Assembly: GCA_049115715.1 (NCBI GenBank)
Contig: JAGDZQ010000025.1
Span: forward strand, 310,001-374,000
Source of the DNA: JAMZMI01 sp049115715
Lineage (GTDB): Bacteria > Bacteroidota > Bacteroidia > Cytophagales > Cyclobacteriaceae
Reading direction: 5' to 3'
Length of the DNA: 64,000 nucleotides
Below are positions 44,814-53,970 of this stretch, piece after piece. Made by a program: the position numbers and the translations under genes. Under the pieces are notes generated by a model that had not been told where the DNA came from, ran no database searches, and was given only the letters and a program-made list of their open reading frames with translations. How positions within the stretch are numbered: position 1 is the first letter of the stretch; each line of letters starts with the position of its first letter.

Positions 44814-44966
44814 ATGAAAAACAGAAAATTCATTCATACCTTATTCATGGGACTTCTGTACATCGCCTTAATTTCTTTTTTTGGATGTCAGGAAGGCACC
44901 TCTCCTTTAGATTTTGCTGATTTAGGAAATAGTGCCGTTAAAACTTTGTCTTTTTTCCTTAACTAA
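44814..44966 (+). CDS. Candidate 50-residue lipoprotein
   Basis: 50 codons, ATG to TAA. The first 25 residues are a lipoprotein signal: basic start MKNRKF, hydrophobic core, then ISFFGC with Cys25. The mature peptide is only about 26 residues (CQEGTSPLDFADLGNSAV and a hydrophobic tail). A textbook promoter lies just upstream. No family recognised. It could be a small lipid-anchored peptide or an entericidin-type toxin; both are guesses. Confidence 0.6.
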   Translation: MKNRKFIHTLFMGLLYIALISFFGCQEGTSPLDFADLGNSAVKTLSFFLN

Positions 44967-44972
44967 TTAAGG

Positions 44973-45443
44973 TTATTTTTCAAGTATTTCTTTTAGACTA
45001 GCTGGGGAATATTGGATTGACTTCAATGTCTTGTCATCTTCTTTTCTATAAACGAGAAATTTCCCATCTTCTTCTTTGAAATAGGCTGCAGTATCTTTTT
45101 CTTTTTTGTAATATTCAATTGTATCTAGTGCTTCCTGCTCAGTCTTACAGGCTTTACTCATATTGGAGCGCTGAACCTCGTTGAAGAGCTCAACAAATTT
45201 CTCTCCTAAACCAAACTCCAAAACAGCTCCCGACAACACATACTGAATATCGCATAAAGCATCGGCTATTTCTATTAAATCCTTATCCTTTATAGCTTCT
45301 TTTAACTCATCAAGTTCTTCAGCTATTAAAGAAACTCTAAGATCACATCTAGCCTCACTAGGTATCTGAGGGCCTGCAAGATTGGGATGCTTAAAAGTCT
45401 TATGAAATTCTGCTACTTGATTGAGAGCGTCTATTTTATCCAT
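44973..45443 (-). CDS. MazG-like nucleotide pyrophosphohydrolase
   Basis: 156 residues. The all-alpha NTP pyrophosphohydrolase motifs are present: LIAEELDELKEAI (EExxE) and EIADALCDIQYV (ExxD), which bind Mg. The family cleaves NTPs or dNTPs, or phosphoribosyl-ATP, to monophosphate and PPi, often as housecleaning. A C-terminal extension of about 45 residues is extra. Last gene of the OPT-NSS-MetS unit, 5 bases behind it; the link to transport is unexplained. Confidence 0.82.
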   Translation of the reverse strand: MDKIDALNQVAEFHKTFKHPNLAGPQIPSEARCDLRVSLIAEELDELKEAIKDKDLIEIADALCDIQYVLSGAVLEFGLGEKFVELFNEVQRSNMSKACKTEQEALDTIEYYKKEKDTAAYFKEEDGKFLVYRKEDDKTLKSIQYSPASLKEILEK

Positions 45444-45448
45444 GGTGT

Positions 45449-45556
45449 TTACTTATTAGTCTTTTCTTTCTTAATGGCCAATCTTAGAAAATAAATGAAG
45501 CCACCGAAAACGAAGCAAAGATTAACGATCATGCTAATAATTGTAGTGATTTCCAT
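45449..45556 (-). CDS. MetS-like small subunit of the NSS transporter
   Basis: 35 residues: METTI-like start, one membrane helix (IISMIVNLCFVFGGFIYFLRLA) given in part here as MIVNLCFVFGGFIYF, and a basic tail KKEKTNK. This matches methionine/alanine-importer small subunits (MetS), which are needed by NSS transporters such as MetP. It begins 4 bases after the NSS gene. A longer in-frame ORF to 45649 overlaps the NSS gene and is rejected. Confidence 0.75.
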   Translation of the reverse strand: MEITTIISMIVNLCFVFGGFIYFLRLAIKKEKTNK

Positions 45557-45560
45557 AAGA

Positions 45561-47063
45561 TTATTTTTTACTGAAAGTCTTATACAATGACTTATTAATA
45601 GCCAAACCAATAAGAAGCACAAATCCCCATTGCGTAACAATCGTAGCATTGCTATAAATATCTAACATATTCCAGCTACCATCGCTTGTAAACCATGGGT
45701 CTGAACTATAGTCACGTGACATCCACCAGTAAATCAAGAACACCCCCGTAAACAAGTTAATGATCATGCTGTACTTGAAATAAGCGTCCGAGACCTTAAA
45801 ATCAGAATCCAAATCAATGAAATCATGCTTGAATTTTATGAGTCCATACTTCATTGTTGCAATACAGATAAACAAACCGCTCAGCACTAATCCTATTCCC
45901 CAAACCCAATCTTGATTTGAAAAGAAATCTAATGAATAGGCTGATGGGAAACCGAAAAATACGAACGCAACGAAAAGCAAGATTAAGGTGGTTTTCGCTC
46001 TAACTCCCGCCTGCTCAAGGTTACTTTTGAAAAGCTGGAGCATCGGCAAAAAAGAACTAAACGCCGCTAAAGTAAGTGCCAGAAAGAATACGACTGACAT
46101 GAAGTAACCTCCTGTAATCTGTGCAAACAGCTTAGGTATAATCGTAAATGTCAATGCTTGACTCCCCGATTGCAAGTGAGCAACTGCATCTGCTTCCGTT
46201 GATGCAAGGGCAAAGACGGCAGGAAGAATGGCCATACCGGCAAATAGCGATGCTGTGTTATTCCCAAATGCTCCTATAAAGGTATTTAACGTAACATCTT
46301 CTTTTGACCTTGAGTAAGAGGAAATCGTAATCATCAATCCCCATCCTGCTCCTGTTGACCAGGCTGATTGAGACAATGCCTCCAACCAAACTTTAGAGTC
46401 TTTAAAATGCTCAGGGTTTATTGCAAACATGTACTCCAGCCCTCGTATACCATTGTCCATGCTTAGAGCAGAAATAGCCACAATTGCCAGGAGAATGAAT
46501 AGGCTTGGAATCAAAATTTTATTTGCTTTTTCTAAACCCTTTTTGATCCCTCTTCCTATTACGATTATTCCGATAATGATAACAATGATGTAAATGACAA
46601 CAGTCGCAATACTTCCACTAGAAAGTCCATCCCATTGCTCACTTAAGTAATTTGGATTAGATGACAGGGTATCGCTTAAAGATAAACCACTGACCACATT
46701 TTCATAAAGGTTATAAATAGAAATACCTAAGTATTCAATAGACCAAGCAGTGACAACCGAATAATAGAAAGCTATGCCAAGTGTGCATACCGTGATAAAG
46801 AATCCTAACCATGTAAGATTTTCTCCTGCCAACTTGCCAAAAGACCCGATAACTCCACTTCTAAATCGCTTTCCTATTGAAAACTCTGCTAGAAGTAATG
46901 GGACAGACCATACCAAAAGAAAAAGAATCCAAAGTAAAATGAAAGAGCCTCCATACTGCCCAGCAAGTCGCGGGAACCTCCAGAGGTTCCCAGCACCAAT
47001 GGCCATTCCCAGCGATGCTAAAATGATCCCCCACCTATTACTAAACTCCTGTCTCTCTGACAT
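45561..47063 (-). CDS. Sodium-dependent amino-acid transporter (NSS/SNF family)
   Basis: 500 residues with about 12 membrane helices. The N-terminus has the NSS signature WGIILASLGMAIGAGNLWRF with the unwound helix 1 that binds Na+ and substrate. It carries amino acids, possibly Met or Ala given the MetS-like partner directly downstream, driven by the sodium gradient, which fits a marine organism. Start 6 bases after the OPT gene; same operon. Confidence 0.9.
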   Translation of the reverse strand: MSERQEFSNRWGIILASLGMAIGAGNLWRFPRLAGQYGGSFILLWILFLLVWSVPLLLAEFSIGKRFRSGVIGSFGKLAGENLTWLGFFITVCTLGIAFYYSVVTAWSIEYLGISIYNLYENVVSGLSLSDTLSSNPNYLSEQWDGLSSGSIATVVIYIIVIIIGIIVIGRGIKKGLEKANKILIPSLFILLAIVAISALSMDNGIRGLEYMFAINPEHFKDSKVWLEALSQSAWSTGAGWGLMITISSYSRSKEDVTLNTFIGAFGNNTASLFAGMAILPAVFALASTEADAVAHLQSGSQALTFTIIPKLFAQITGGYFMSVVFFLALTLAAFSSFLPMLQLFKSNLEQAGVRAKTTLILLFVAFVFFGFPSAYSLDFFSNQDWVWGIGLVLSGLFICIATMKYGLIKFKHDFIDLDSDFKVSDAYFKYSMIINLFTGVFLIYWWMSRDYSSDPWFTSDGSWNMLDIYSNATIVTQWGFVLLIGLAINKSLYKTFSKK

Positions 47064-47069
47064 TATTAA

Positions 47070-49046
47070 TTAGTCTTCTTTCTTACTTACTGAAACAACT
47101 GCTTTGTATAGATAGAATAGAATAAAAGCTAACAAGACAAGTCCTGCGTATCCTCCTACAATAGGTATCTCACCAAGAGAAACATCTAATCCCAATGCCA
47201 CCAGAACTGCTATTAAAATACCCATTAATGCCTCCCCTGTGATAAGTCCAGATGCTATTAATAGGCCTGCATTGGATGCTTTGTCTTGAAGTTTCTCTTT
47301 GATTCCATTTTTACTAAAGTTTCTTTGAATCATCCAAGCAATAACTCCTCCAATAAATATGGATGAATCCAACTCAAATGGGAGGTAAATTCCTACAGCA
47401 ACAGCAAGAACCGGCATTTTAAAACTAGAGCCTATCTTTTTGAGGTATTGATCAAATGCAATAATTACAACTCCGATTGCTCCCCCTATTGAAATTATGG
47501 TCCATGGAAGCTCACCACCGAAAATACCAGTAGCGACACTCATCATCAATGTTGCCTGAGGAGCTGTAAGCGGATCGGGATGTTCCAGAGTAGGATTTCC
47601 AATTCCTTTGGATATCAATAATAAGTTTAAAACGAGTGGAATTACAACAGCTCCGGCAACTACACCGATCATCTGCATGATTTGCTGATTTTTCGGTGTG
47701 GCTCCAAGTATGTGTCCCGCCTTAAGATCTTGCATGTTGTCACCTGCAATCGCAGCTGCGCAACAAACCATAGCGCCTACAAGAATAGCCCCGGCAGCTC
47801 CTTTACCAGGATTTGATGATCCCATTAAAAGTAATAGCATAATTGCTGTGGTGAGAATGGTCGCAATGGTGACTCCTGAAATAGGGTTGTTCGAGCTTCC
47901 AACCAATCCAGCCATATAACCGGCTACAGCTGAAAACAAAAACCCTGCAATGATCATCATCAGCGCCATGAAAAGCGTAACAGGAACATTCCCGATTATA
48001 GATAGATAGATAAAGAAGATTGGCACTACCATTATCCCTATACCCATAAAAACCCATGACATTGGTGTATCTAACTCCGTCCTGAGTGTTTCACCTAGCT
48101 TGGATGTCCCATTCTTAAATGCTTCCACTCCTGATGTGAAAGCGGAGGAGAGTGCGGATCGCAAATTAATTAATGCCCATAGTCCCCCAACCACCATGGC
48201 TCCAACTCCAAGATATCTCATCTTCACACTCCACAAAGCACCTCCCATTGCTTCAGGGGATATTTGAGAGATTTCATCAAACTTTCCTGCGGCGATCAAC
48301 TCTGCAGCAACTGCATCATACCCGTTCAGCCAAACATAAATGGGTATACCGAACCACCACGTAATCACTCCTCCCAAAAAAACCAAAGTTGAGATATTGA
48401 GTCCTACGATGTAGCCAACAGCAACCAGAGCTGGTGATAGGTTCATGCTGAAATATAAATATGCTTTTTGATTGAGAACTGCGGCTTTCTCAAAAATGCC
48501 ATGCCATAACCCCAAGGCTTCATTTCCAAACTTAAAGACCCCTCCAATCAGACTACCAAAAACAAGATACTTCACAGATTTACCACCACTTTCACCTGTT
48601 TTCAATACTTCTGCTGTCGCCACGCCTTCAGGAAACATCAGTTTCTCTTTTACTATAAGCGCTTTTCGTAGTGGTATTGTAAAGAGTACACCTAGAACTC
48701 CTCCGCTAACAGCAATCAGTGTTGTCTCTACGTAATTGAATTCTTCCCAATACCCCATAATCACCAGAGCGGGTATGGTAAATATGACACCTGCAGCTAC
48801 GGATTCACCTGCCGAAGCTGCAGTCTGAACCATGTTGTTTTCCAAAATATTAGAGTCTCGAAAAATTTTCAAAACCGCCATAGAGATAACCGCTGCTGGA
48901 ATCGATGCTGAAACAGTAAGGCCAGAAAACAACCCAAAATACGCGTTGGCAGCTCCAAGGACAGCTGATAAAACCGCTCCAATAATTATTGAACGAAAGG
49001 TAAGCTCATTAAGACGAGTCTCTGGAGCAATGTAAGGCTTTGACAT
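47070..49046 (-). CDS. OPT family oligopeptide transporter
   Basis: 658 residues, about 15 membrane helices. OPT motifs include RSIIIGAVLSAVLGAANAYF, GLFSGLTVSASIPAAV, and AGDNMQDLKAGHILGATP, which is strongly conserved in the family. OPT proteins import small peptides or metal-chelates with protons. It leads an operon with an amino-acid transporter, its small subunit and a MazG-like enzyme, which suggests peptide and amino-acid uptake. Confidence 0.92.
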   Translation of the reverse strand: MSKPYIAPETRLNELTFRSIIIGAVLSAVLGAANAYFGLFSGLTVSASIPAAVISMAVLKIFRDSNILENNMVQTAASAGESVAAGVIFTIPALVIMGYWEEFNYVETTLIAVSGGVLGVLFTIPLRKALIVKEKLMFPEGVATAEVLKTGESGGKSVKYLVFGSLIGGVFKFGNEALGLWHGIFEKAAVLNQKAYLYFSMNLSPALVAVGYIVGLNISTLVFLGGVITWWFGIPIYVWLNGYDAVAAELIAAGKFDEISQISPEAMGGALWSVKMRYLGVGAMVVGGLWALINLRSALSSAFTSGVEAFKNGTSKLGETLRTELDTPMSWVFMGIGIMVVPIFFIYLSIIGNVPVTLFMALMMIIAGFLFSAVAGYMAGLVGSSNNPISGVTIATILTTAIMLLLLMGSSNPGKGAAGAILVGAMVCCAAAIAGDNMQDLKAGHILGATPKNQQIMQMIGVVAGAVVIPLVLNLLLISKGIGNPTLEHPDPLTAPQATLMMSVATGIFGGELPWTIISIGGAIGVVIIAFDQYLKKIGSSFKMPVLAVAVGIYLPFELDSSIFIGGVIAWMIQRNFSKNGIKEKLQDKASNAGLLIASGLITGEALMGILIAVLVALGLDVSLGEIPIVGGYAGLVLLAFILFYLYKAVVSVSKKED

Positions 49047-49104
49047 AAGGGGGTGTTGTTGTTGAACGCGAAAGCTAACAAAAATGAATTAATTGAGAAG
49101 AAAA

Positions 49105-49132
49105 ACAAAAAAGGCGATGCAAGCATCGCCTT
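49105..49132 (-). terminator. Terminator of the Prc-type protease gene
   Basis: AAGGCGATG (49111-49119) pairs with CATCGCCTT (49124-49132) around CAAG. On the minus strand it is followed by a T-rich run, as expected for the protease gene. Confidence 0.85.
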
Positions 49133-49194
49133 ATATTTGATCAATGGTAATTAAACCATTTATGTGTCTCAACTAGTTCTTACATCATGAGGAA

Positions 49195-51330
49195 CTACTT
49201 CTCCTGAGAGAGAGCAGCAAGTAACCTAAGTCCTTCTTTTAGATATGGGTCTTCCGAAAGCTTTTTAGCTTTATCTTCTTCTTCATTTTCCTCTTCAGTC
49301 ACCACCTCATCTTCATTGAGTTTAGTAGACATATCTAGCGCATCCCTTTCTGATTTCCTTTCATTATAGTTTAGGGATATTGATTTTTCACTTCGTAGTT
49401 TCTTAATTCTATCCACTTCTTTTACCCAATCCTTCAGATCTTCATCTTCATCAAGATGCTTCATATACATCTTGTTTAATTTATTGATCATGACACTGGT
49501 AACTTGATTCGTAGGCCTGAAATCTGAACTTTGAATTTCATCCCAAGGCAAAGCATTTGGCCTACTACCCTCTCCTACATCTTCTCTCAAGTACGGTGTG
49601 GGAAATAGAATATCGGGTGCTACCCCCATTCTTTGTGTGCTACTTCCTGTCACACGATAAAACTTTGCCAAGGTTAACTTCATCTGCCCTACAGCAAAAT
49701 CTCCTGAAATAATGCCGCTCCTCATGGCAACCATCCTTTCCATTTCTTCCTGATCAATATTTTTCTTTCGAAGCTCTCTGTTTATTTCATTTGCAACGTT
49801 TCTCTCAAGTCCAATCAAATTTTGCACGGTTCCTTTTCCAAAAGAATTTTCACCAACAACGATTCCTCTTTTATAATCCTGAATGGCTCCAGAAAAAATC
49901 TCTGAAGCTGAAGCACTATACCTGTTTACCAAGACAGCCAAAGGACCACCATAGAAAACTTCTCCTCCATCAGGGTCCTCTGAGATATCTACATTATTAG
50001 AAGGGTTTCTTACTTGAACAATAGGCCCGTTCGGAATAAATAAGCCTGTAAGTGAGATCGCCTCGTCCAACGAACCTCCTCCATTATATCGAAGGTCAAT
50101 CATTAATCCATCTATACCTTCCTCTTCGAGTTCCGTAATGAGTTTTTTCACGTCTCTGGTCGTACTCTTATAATCTTCTACTCCTTTACCTCGCTCCTCA
50201 AAATCTATATAAAAGCTTGGTAATGTAATAACTCCCAAATTGTAGGTTTTCCTTCCCTCTGTGATAGGGATAATCTCGGCTTTTGCTGAGGAAGCCTCAA
50301 GTTTGATCTTATCTCGTATCAATCTTATCGTATCTGGAGGTGATCCGGCATCTTGATTTCCTTTAAGGATTTGAAGTCTGACAATTGAGCCCTTGGGGCC
50401 TCTTATTTGCTGCACTACTTCGTCTAATCTCCATCCGATTACATCTTCAAATTCGCTTCCATCCCCTTGTGCAACGCCAATGATCTTATCGTCTTTTTGA
50501 AGATATTTACTTTTGTAAGCCGGCCCACCTGGTATAATGTCAGCAACTACAGTATAATCTAGTTGCTGTGTAAGACTTGCTCCAATTCCCTCTAGGGATT
50601 TGGACATTTCAATCTTAAAGTTGTCTCTATCGATTGGTGAAAAGAAATCAGTGTGAGGATCGTAAGCACTCGTGAAAGAGTTGATGTAAGACTGATAAAC
50701 ATCTTCACTGTTGTACTGACGAAGTGCCTTCTCAATTCTATTGTACCGCTTGGTTAAGGAAGTCACTATACCATCCCATTCTTTGCCTGTAAGCTTGTAA
50801 CTAAGCGCCTGATTCTTAATTATCTTCCTCCAAATCTCATTGATCTCCGCTCTGTCCTTAGCATAAGGTTTTTCTGATCTGTCGCTTTCTAAAACCTCAT
50901 CCTTATCAAAATCTGGTTCCGTCTTCAATAGTTCATATACATAATCAATCCTCTCCAAGGCTCGCTTTCTATATAGTTTAAACACTTGAAAACCAAAATC
51001 CAGATTCCCATCTAAAATATGATCATCTAGATCTACACGATACTTTTCAAAATAAGTAATATCATGTGCCAGAAAATATGATTTGTTTGGATCTAATGAT
51101 TCGAAGTAGTTATTAAATATGATTGACGAAAGAGAATCGTTAATCAATGCCTTGCGGTAGTGATAATTATTTAAAAGACTTACAATAACAGCAGTCTCTA
51201 TTGGATGTTCTGGTTTGGGTTTTAATTCTTGTAAAGAATCATCTTGAAATATAAATTCCTTAACAGGACTAGCTCCAAAAACCTGCTGTGAGAGAATAAA
51301 AACTCCTAAAAACCAAAATACCTTCTTCAT
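49195..51330 (-). CDS. prc: Tail-specific protease, Prc/Tsp type (S41)
   Basis: 711 residues with signal peptide, an N-terminal helical domain, a PDZ domain (about 235-330) and an S41 protease domain. The Ser/Lys pair is Ser474 (NRYSASASEIF) and Lys499 (ENSFGKGTVQ), with Asp485 matching the third residue in E. coli Prc. A C-terminal helical domain with charged repeats follows. The periplasmic enzyme cleaves unstructured C-termini of envelope proteins, including murein hydrolases and penicillin-binding protein tails. Size and layout agree with Prc rather than the shorter CtpA. Confidence 0.93.
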   Translation of the reverse strand: MKKVFWFLGVFILSQQVFGASPVKEFIFQDDSLQELKPKPEHPIETAVIVSLLNNYHYRKALINDSLSSIIFNNYFESLDPNKSYFLAHDITYFEKYRVDLDDHILDGNLDFGFQVFKLYRKRALERIDYVYELLKTEPDFDKDEVLESDRSEKPYAKDRAEINEIWRKIIKNQALSYKLTGKEWDGIVTSLTKRYNRIEKALRQYNSEDVYQSYINSFTSAYDPHTDFFSPIDRDNFKIEMSKSLEGIGASLTQQLDYTVVADIIPGGPAYKSKYLQKDDKIIGVAQGDGSEFEDVIGWRLDEVVQQIRGPKGSIVRLQILKGNQDAGSPPDTIRLIRDKIKLEASSAKAEIIPITEGRKTYNLGVITLPSFYIDFEERGKGVEDYKSTTRDVKKLITELEEEGIDGLMIDLRYNGGGSLDEAISLTGLFIPNGPIVQVRNPSNNVDISEDPDGGEVFYGGPLAVLVNRYSASASEIFSGAIQDYKRGIVVGENSFGKGTVQNLIGLERNVANEINRELRKKNIDQEEMERMVAMRSGIISGDFAVGQMKLTLAKFYRVTGSSTQRMGVAPDILFPTPYLREDVGEGSRPNALPWDEIQSSDFRPTNQVTSVMINKLNKMYMKHLDEDEDLKDWVKEVDRIKKLRSEKSISLNYNERKSERDALDMSTKLNEDEVVTEEENEEEDKAKKLSEDPYLKEGLRLLAALSQEK

Positions 51331-51442
51331 ATTTTATCTGTTGTTTTAATCTTCGTTGATTGTTATCAAAAACAATACCTAAAAATATTCTTTCACTTTA
51401 AACACGGAAGAACACCCAAAATGTTCACGTCGTATCCTTAAA

Positions 51443-52393
51443 TTAACCTTCCCAAACCAAGGCTCCTGCTCCGAGGACGGCTGCATTTTTATTCATCATG
51501 CCTGAAGGGAGTAATTTGACCTTACCTTGATACACTGGAAGCAAATTCTCCTCCATATGTTTTCTCGCAGGATCAAAAATCCACTTGCCAGCTTTTGCCA
51601 AGCCTCCTAACAAGAAAAATGCTTCAGGGTGAGAGAATGTTACAAAATTGGCCAGTTGTTCTCCTAGAATTCTTCCAGTCATTTCGAATGCTTCGATGGC
51701 GATTGGATCACCGTTTTCAGCTGCTTTGGTAATGATCTCCCCATGAAGATCATTGTAAGAATAATTTCTTAATACACTTTCCTCTGTAGAGTCACTTATA
51801 AGATAGAATACAGTTCTTTTCAAACCTGTAGATGAAACATATGCTTCAAGTCCGCCTCTTCTTTTCAATCCTGTCCATCTACCATTTTTATCTATAACAA
51901 TATGACCTAATTCTCCAGCTTGAGAATCATGTCCTAAAATTAACTTATTGTCATAGACGATTCCGCTTCCAAGTCCTGTGCCCAGCGTAATTACCATGAA
52001 GTTGGACATCCCCTTAGCGTCTCCAAATTTCATTTCACCAATAGCTGCGGCGTTTGCATCATTGGTTAAGAAAACAGGTAAATGAAACCTATTCTTGAGT
52101 CGTTCACTAAATGCTAAAATCCCTTTCCATGGCAGGTTAGCTGCATGTTCGATTGTTCCTCTGTAATAGTTCGCATTAGGTGCTCCCACACCTATTCCAA
52201 CTATTTCATGCTCAAATGAGATGTTGGATTTTAGCTTATCTATCTCCGCTACCAGCTTATCCAGATAATCCTCAAAGTCCTTATGTTCTGAAGTCCCAAA
52301 GTTCGATTGCTCAAAAATCTCACCTTGATCATCCACCAACCCTAGTTTTGTCAGAGTCCCTCCAATATCAATTCCTATCGCTATTTTCTTCAA
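51443..52393 (-). CDS. ROK family sugar kinase, zinc cysteines missing
   Basis: 316 residues. ATP site IGIDIGGTLTKLGLVDDQG; substrate loop FLTNDANAAAIGE; ROK region GELGHIVIDKNGRW with the His of the zinc site, then TGLKRRGGLEAYVSS. The usual C-x-C-G-x-x-G-C-L-E reads TGLKRRGGLE, so all three Cys zinc ligands are lost. A glucokinase or related hexokinase role is likely. Monocistronic. Confidence 0.85.
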   Translation of the reverse strand: MKKIAIGIDIGGTLTKLGLVDDQGEIFEQSNFGTSEHKDFEDYLDKLVAEIDKLKSNISFEHEIVGIGVGAPNANYYRGTIEHAANLPWKGILAFSERLKNRFHLPVFLTNDANAAAIGEMKFGDAKGMSNFMVITLGTGLGSGIVYDNKLILGHDSQAGELGHIVIDKNGRWTGLKRRGGLEAYVSSTGLKRTVFYLISDSTEESVLRNYSYNDLHGEIITKAAENGDPIAIEAFEMTGRILGEQLANFVTFSHPEAFFLLGGLAKAGKWIFDPARKHMEENLLPVYQGKVKLLPSGMMNKNAAVLGAGALVWEG

Positions 52394-52424
52394 TGCCTAG
52401 CAGCTTTAAATAAGTCTCAAATTT

Positions 52425-52454
52425 CAAAGATATGCATATCAGGAATATATGAAA
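52425..52454 (-). promoter_or_regulatory. Promoter of the ROK kinase
   Basis: On the minus strand TATCTTTG (52425-52432) fits TAnnTTTG, with TTTC (52451-52454) 18 bp upstream. Start expected near 52418. Confidence 0.5.
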
Positions 52455-52521
52455 GCGATTTACACCGTGGAGGGCCAATAAATAGTGTCCAATCAATTTT
52501 CTTTTCTGTTTTGAAGTATTT

Positions 52522-52857
52522 TTAACAAAAAACAACGTTATGAAAATACTGGCATCCGACTAAAATAGCATTTCGATAATAAAGGGGGGTATATTTAAAA
52601 TTAGGTGGTTTTCCTAAGTTTCGAAAAACACCCCCTTCCTTAAGAGCAAACAAATTAAGTTGGACGATTTTGAGATTGCGTTCTATTTTGGTCAACCGAC
52701 CAGCTTTCACTAGCCTGATCAGTGAAATATATGAACCCATATTGATTGCAGCCAGACTAACGATAGTTGTAAATAATTCAGCTTCTTTACAATGACGGTG
52801 AATTACTGAAAATAGTAAGTTAGCAATCAATGCCACCCAAACCTGAGTTTTAATACC
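52522..52857 (-). pseudogene. C-terminal remnant of an IS4-family transposase
   Basis: The minus frame reads GIKTQVWVALIANLLFSVI, then ELFTTIVSLAAINMGSYIS and NLKIVQLNLFA. This matches the C-terminus of IS4-type transposases common in Bacteroidota. The open frame is bounded by a TAA directly upstream (52858-52860), and the catalytic DDE part is gone. The break lies just before the next gene's ATG (52866), so the insertion was deleted down to its end and may have replaced that gene's promoter. No intact IS ends were found. Confidence 0.75.
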
Positions 52858-52865
52858 TTACACAA

Positions 52866-53222
52866 ATGATATTAGGTGATATTTTCGCTTACAATAAAAA
52901 CAGGTACTTTCTTCTAATAACCCTTTTTGTAGCCATTAATACAGTGCTTCACCCTCTAACTGCTGGATATGTGCCAACTGCTCTTGATGGAACTCCGAAC
53001 TATAGTTCTGCATTTGCCACCAACTTTGTAACATGGGGAATAAGCTGGAATATTTTCGGAATAATTATAGGGGCTGGAATTGCCGCTTTTAAGAAGAAGG
53101 ACGAGCCCTTGAGGATAATAACTGCAAAAGCATCTCTCAAAACAATTTTCTGGATTCAGTTTGTTTGTGCAATACTTCATGTTTCCTTCCTATTAACTGA
53201 ACTTTTCAAATTCTTAACCTAG
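52866..53222 (+). CDS. Small membrane protein, unknown function
   Basis: 118 residues with three predicted helices (LLITLFVAINTVLHP; WNIFGIIIGAGIAAF; IFWIQFVCAILHVSFLL). Short charged loops (KKKDEP). No family recognised. Its ATG lies 5 bases beyond the IS remnant's cut edge, so its native promoter may be lost. Followed at 11 bases by a lipoprotein gene, probably a two-gene unit. Confidence 0.6.
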   Translation: MILGDIFAYNKNRYFLLITLFVAINTVLHPLTAGYVPTALDGTPNYSSAFATNFVTWGISWNIFGIIIGAGIAAFKKKDEPLRIITAKASLKTIFWIQFVCAILHVSFLLTELFKFLT

Positions 53223-53233
53223 TAAAAGGACAT

Positions 53234-53785
53234 ATGAAGATTGATGGTTTTCTATACCGAATATCGATTTTACTCGTCATATTCATCCTTTCAGGTTGCA
53301 AGAATAGACTTGAAAAAAAGGAGAAAGAAGGATTTCAGGTTTTCACAGATTACGATCTGGCCATTAACGTTCCTTGTGAGTTACGAATTGATTCGACACT
53401 GGTTAATTTGAAGGAATTCAATGAAGTAAAAAGCTATGTTTGCCCTCAAATTTTTAAGGATAGTACAAGAAAGTCTTTTGATTTACCTAAGCTGATTAAC
53501 AACGGAAATAATGTTTATCATTTGAAAATTTGGGAGAAGCAGAATAACCCAATTATTGAAGAGTCACTGGAAGCACAATTAAAAATCATTGAATCGTTTA
53601 ACATTAACGAGATACAAGAAATAGAGGTCGACAACACTCTGGCCCTAATTTATGGACCAATTAAAATTTACACATGGGAAGCATTTATTCCCTTACAAAA
53701 TAAATCTATATACATCGCAGTAAGTGGACTAAGTGCTAAAAGCGAACTGAAAAATATTCTGGAGGATTTAGTGCTTAAGAAATAA
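53234..53785 (+). CDS. Lipoprotein of unknown function
   Basis: 183 residues; signal ending in FILSGC with Cys22 as lipid anchor. Mature part mixes strands and helices, with two Cys later (VPCELRI; SYVCPQIF). No family recognised. The last gene of a short unit in the accessory region; a long hairpin starts 11 bases after its stop. Confidence 0.65.
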   Translation: MKIDGFLYRISILLVIFILSGCKNRLEKKEKEGFQVFTDYDLAINVPCELRIDSTLVNLKEFNEVKSYVCPQIFKDSTRKSFDLPKLINNGNNVYHLKIWEKQNNPIIEESLEAQLKIIESFNINEIQEIEVDNTLALIYGPIKIYTWEAFIPLQNKSIYIAVSGLSAKSELKNILEDLVLKK

Positions 53786-53796
53786 TACGAAATGCC

Positions 53797-53955
53797 AACA
53801 AATGCTATGAATGAATGGGGTTTTATTGGTCAGGATATTGATGTGGGGATTGGAAAGTCCGCCACAAGTTTTAAATTTAACTCAAGGCATGGCTATGTGC
53901 GAGACGAGAGGTTAGTGCTTTCTAATCCCCACTCATCATAGCTAAAGGTTAGTAG
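53797..53955. repeat. Long imperfect hairpin repeat A
   Basis: Outer arms GCTATGAATGAATGGGG (53804-53820) and CCCCACTCATCATAGC (53927-53942) pair; inside, GTGGGGATTGGAAAG (53843-53857) matches CTTTCTAATCCCCAC (53918-53932) with one G-T pair. The core TTTAACTCAAGGCATGGC is reminiscent of Bacteroidota intergenic repeats I recall, but I cannot name a family. It begins with CAACAAATG, as does hairpin B, and lies right after a gene, like an attC site. No integrase is in the window. Confidence 0.5.
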
Positions 53956-53970
53956 CAACTTATAGCAAAT

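Noticed and set aside
49791..50000. 69-codon plus ORF inside the protease
   Set aside because: Antisense of a gene with intact catalytic motifs.
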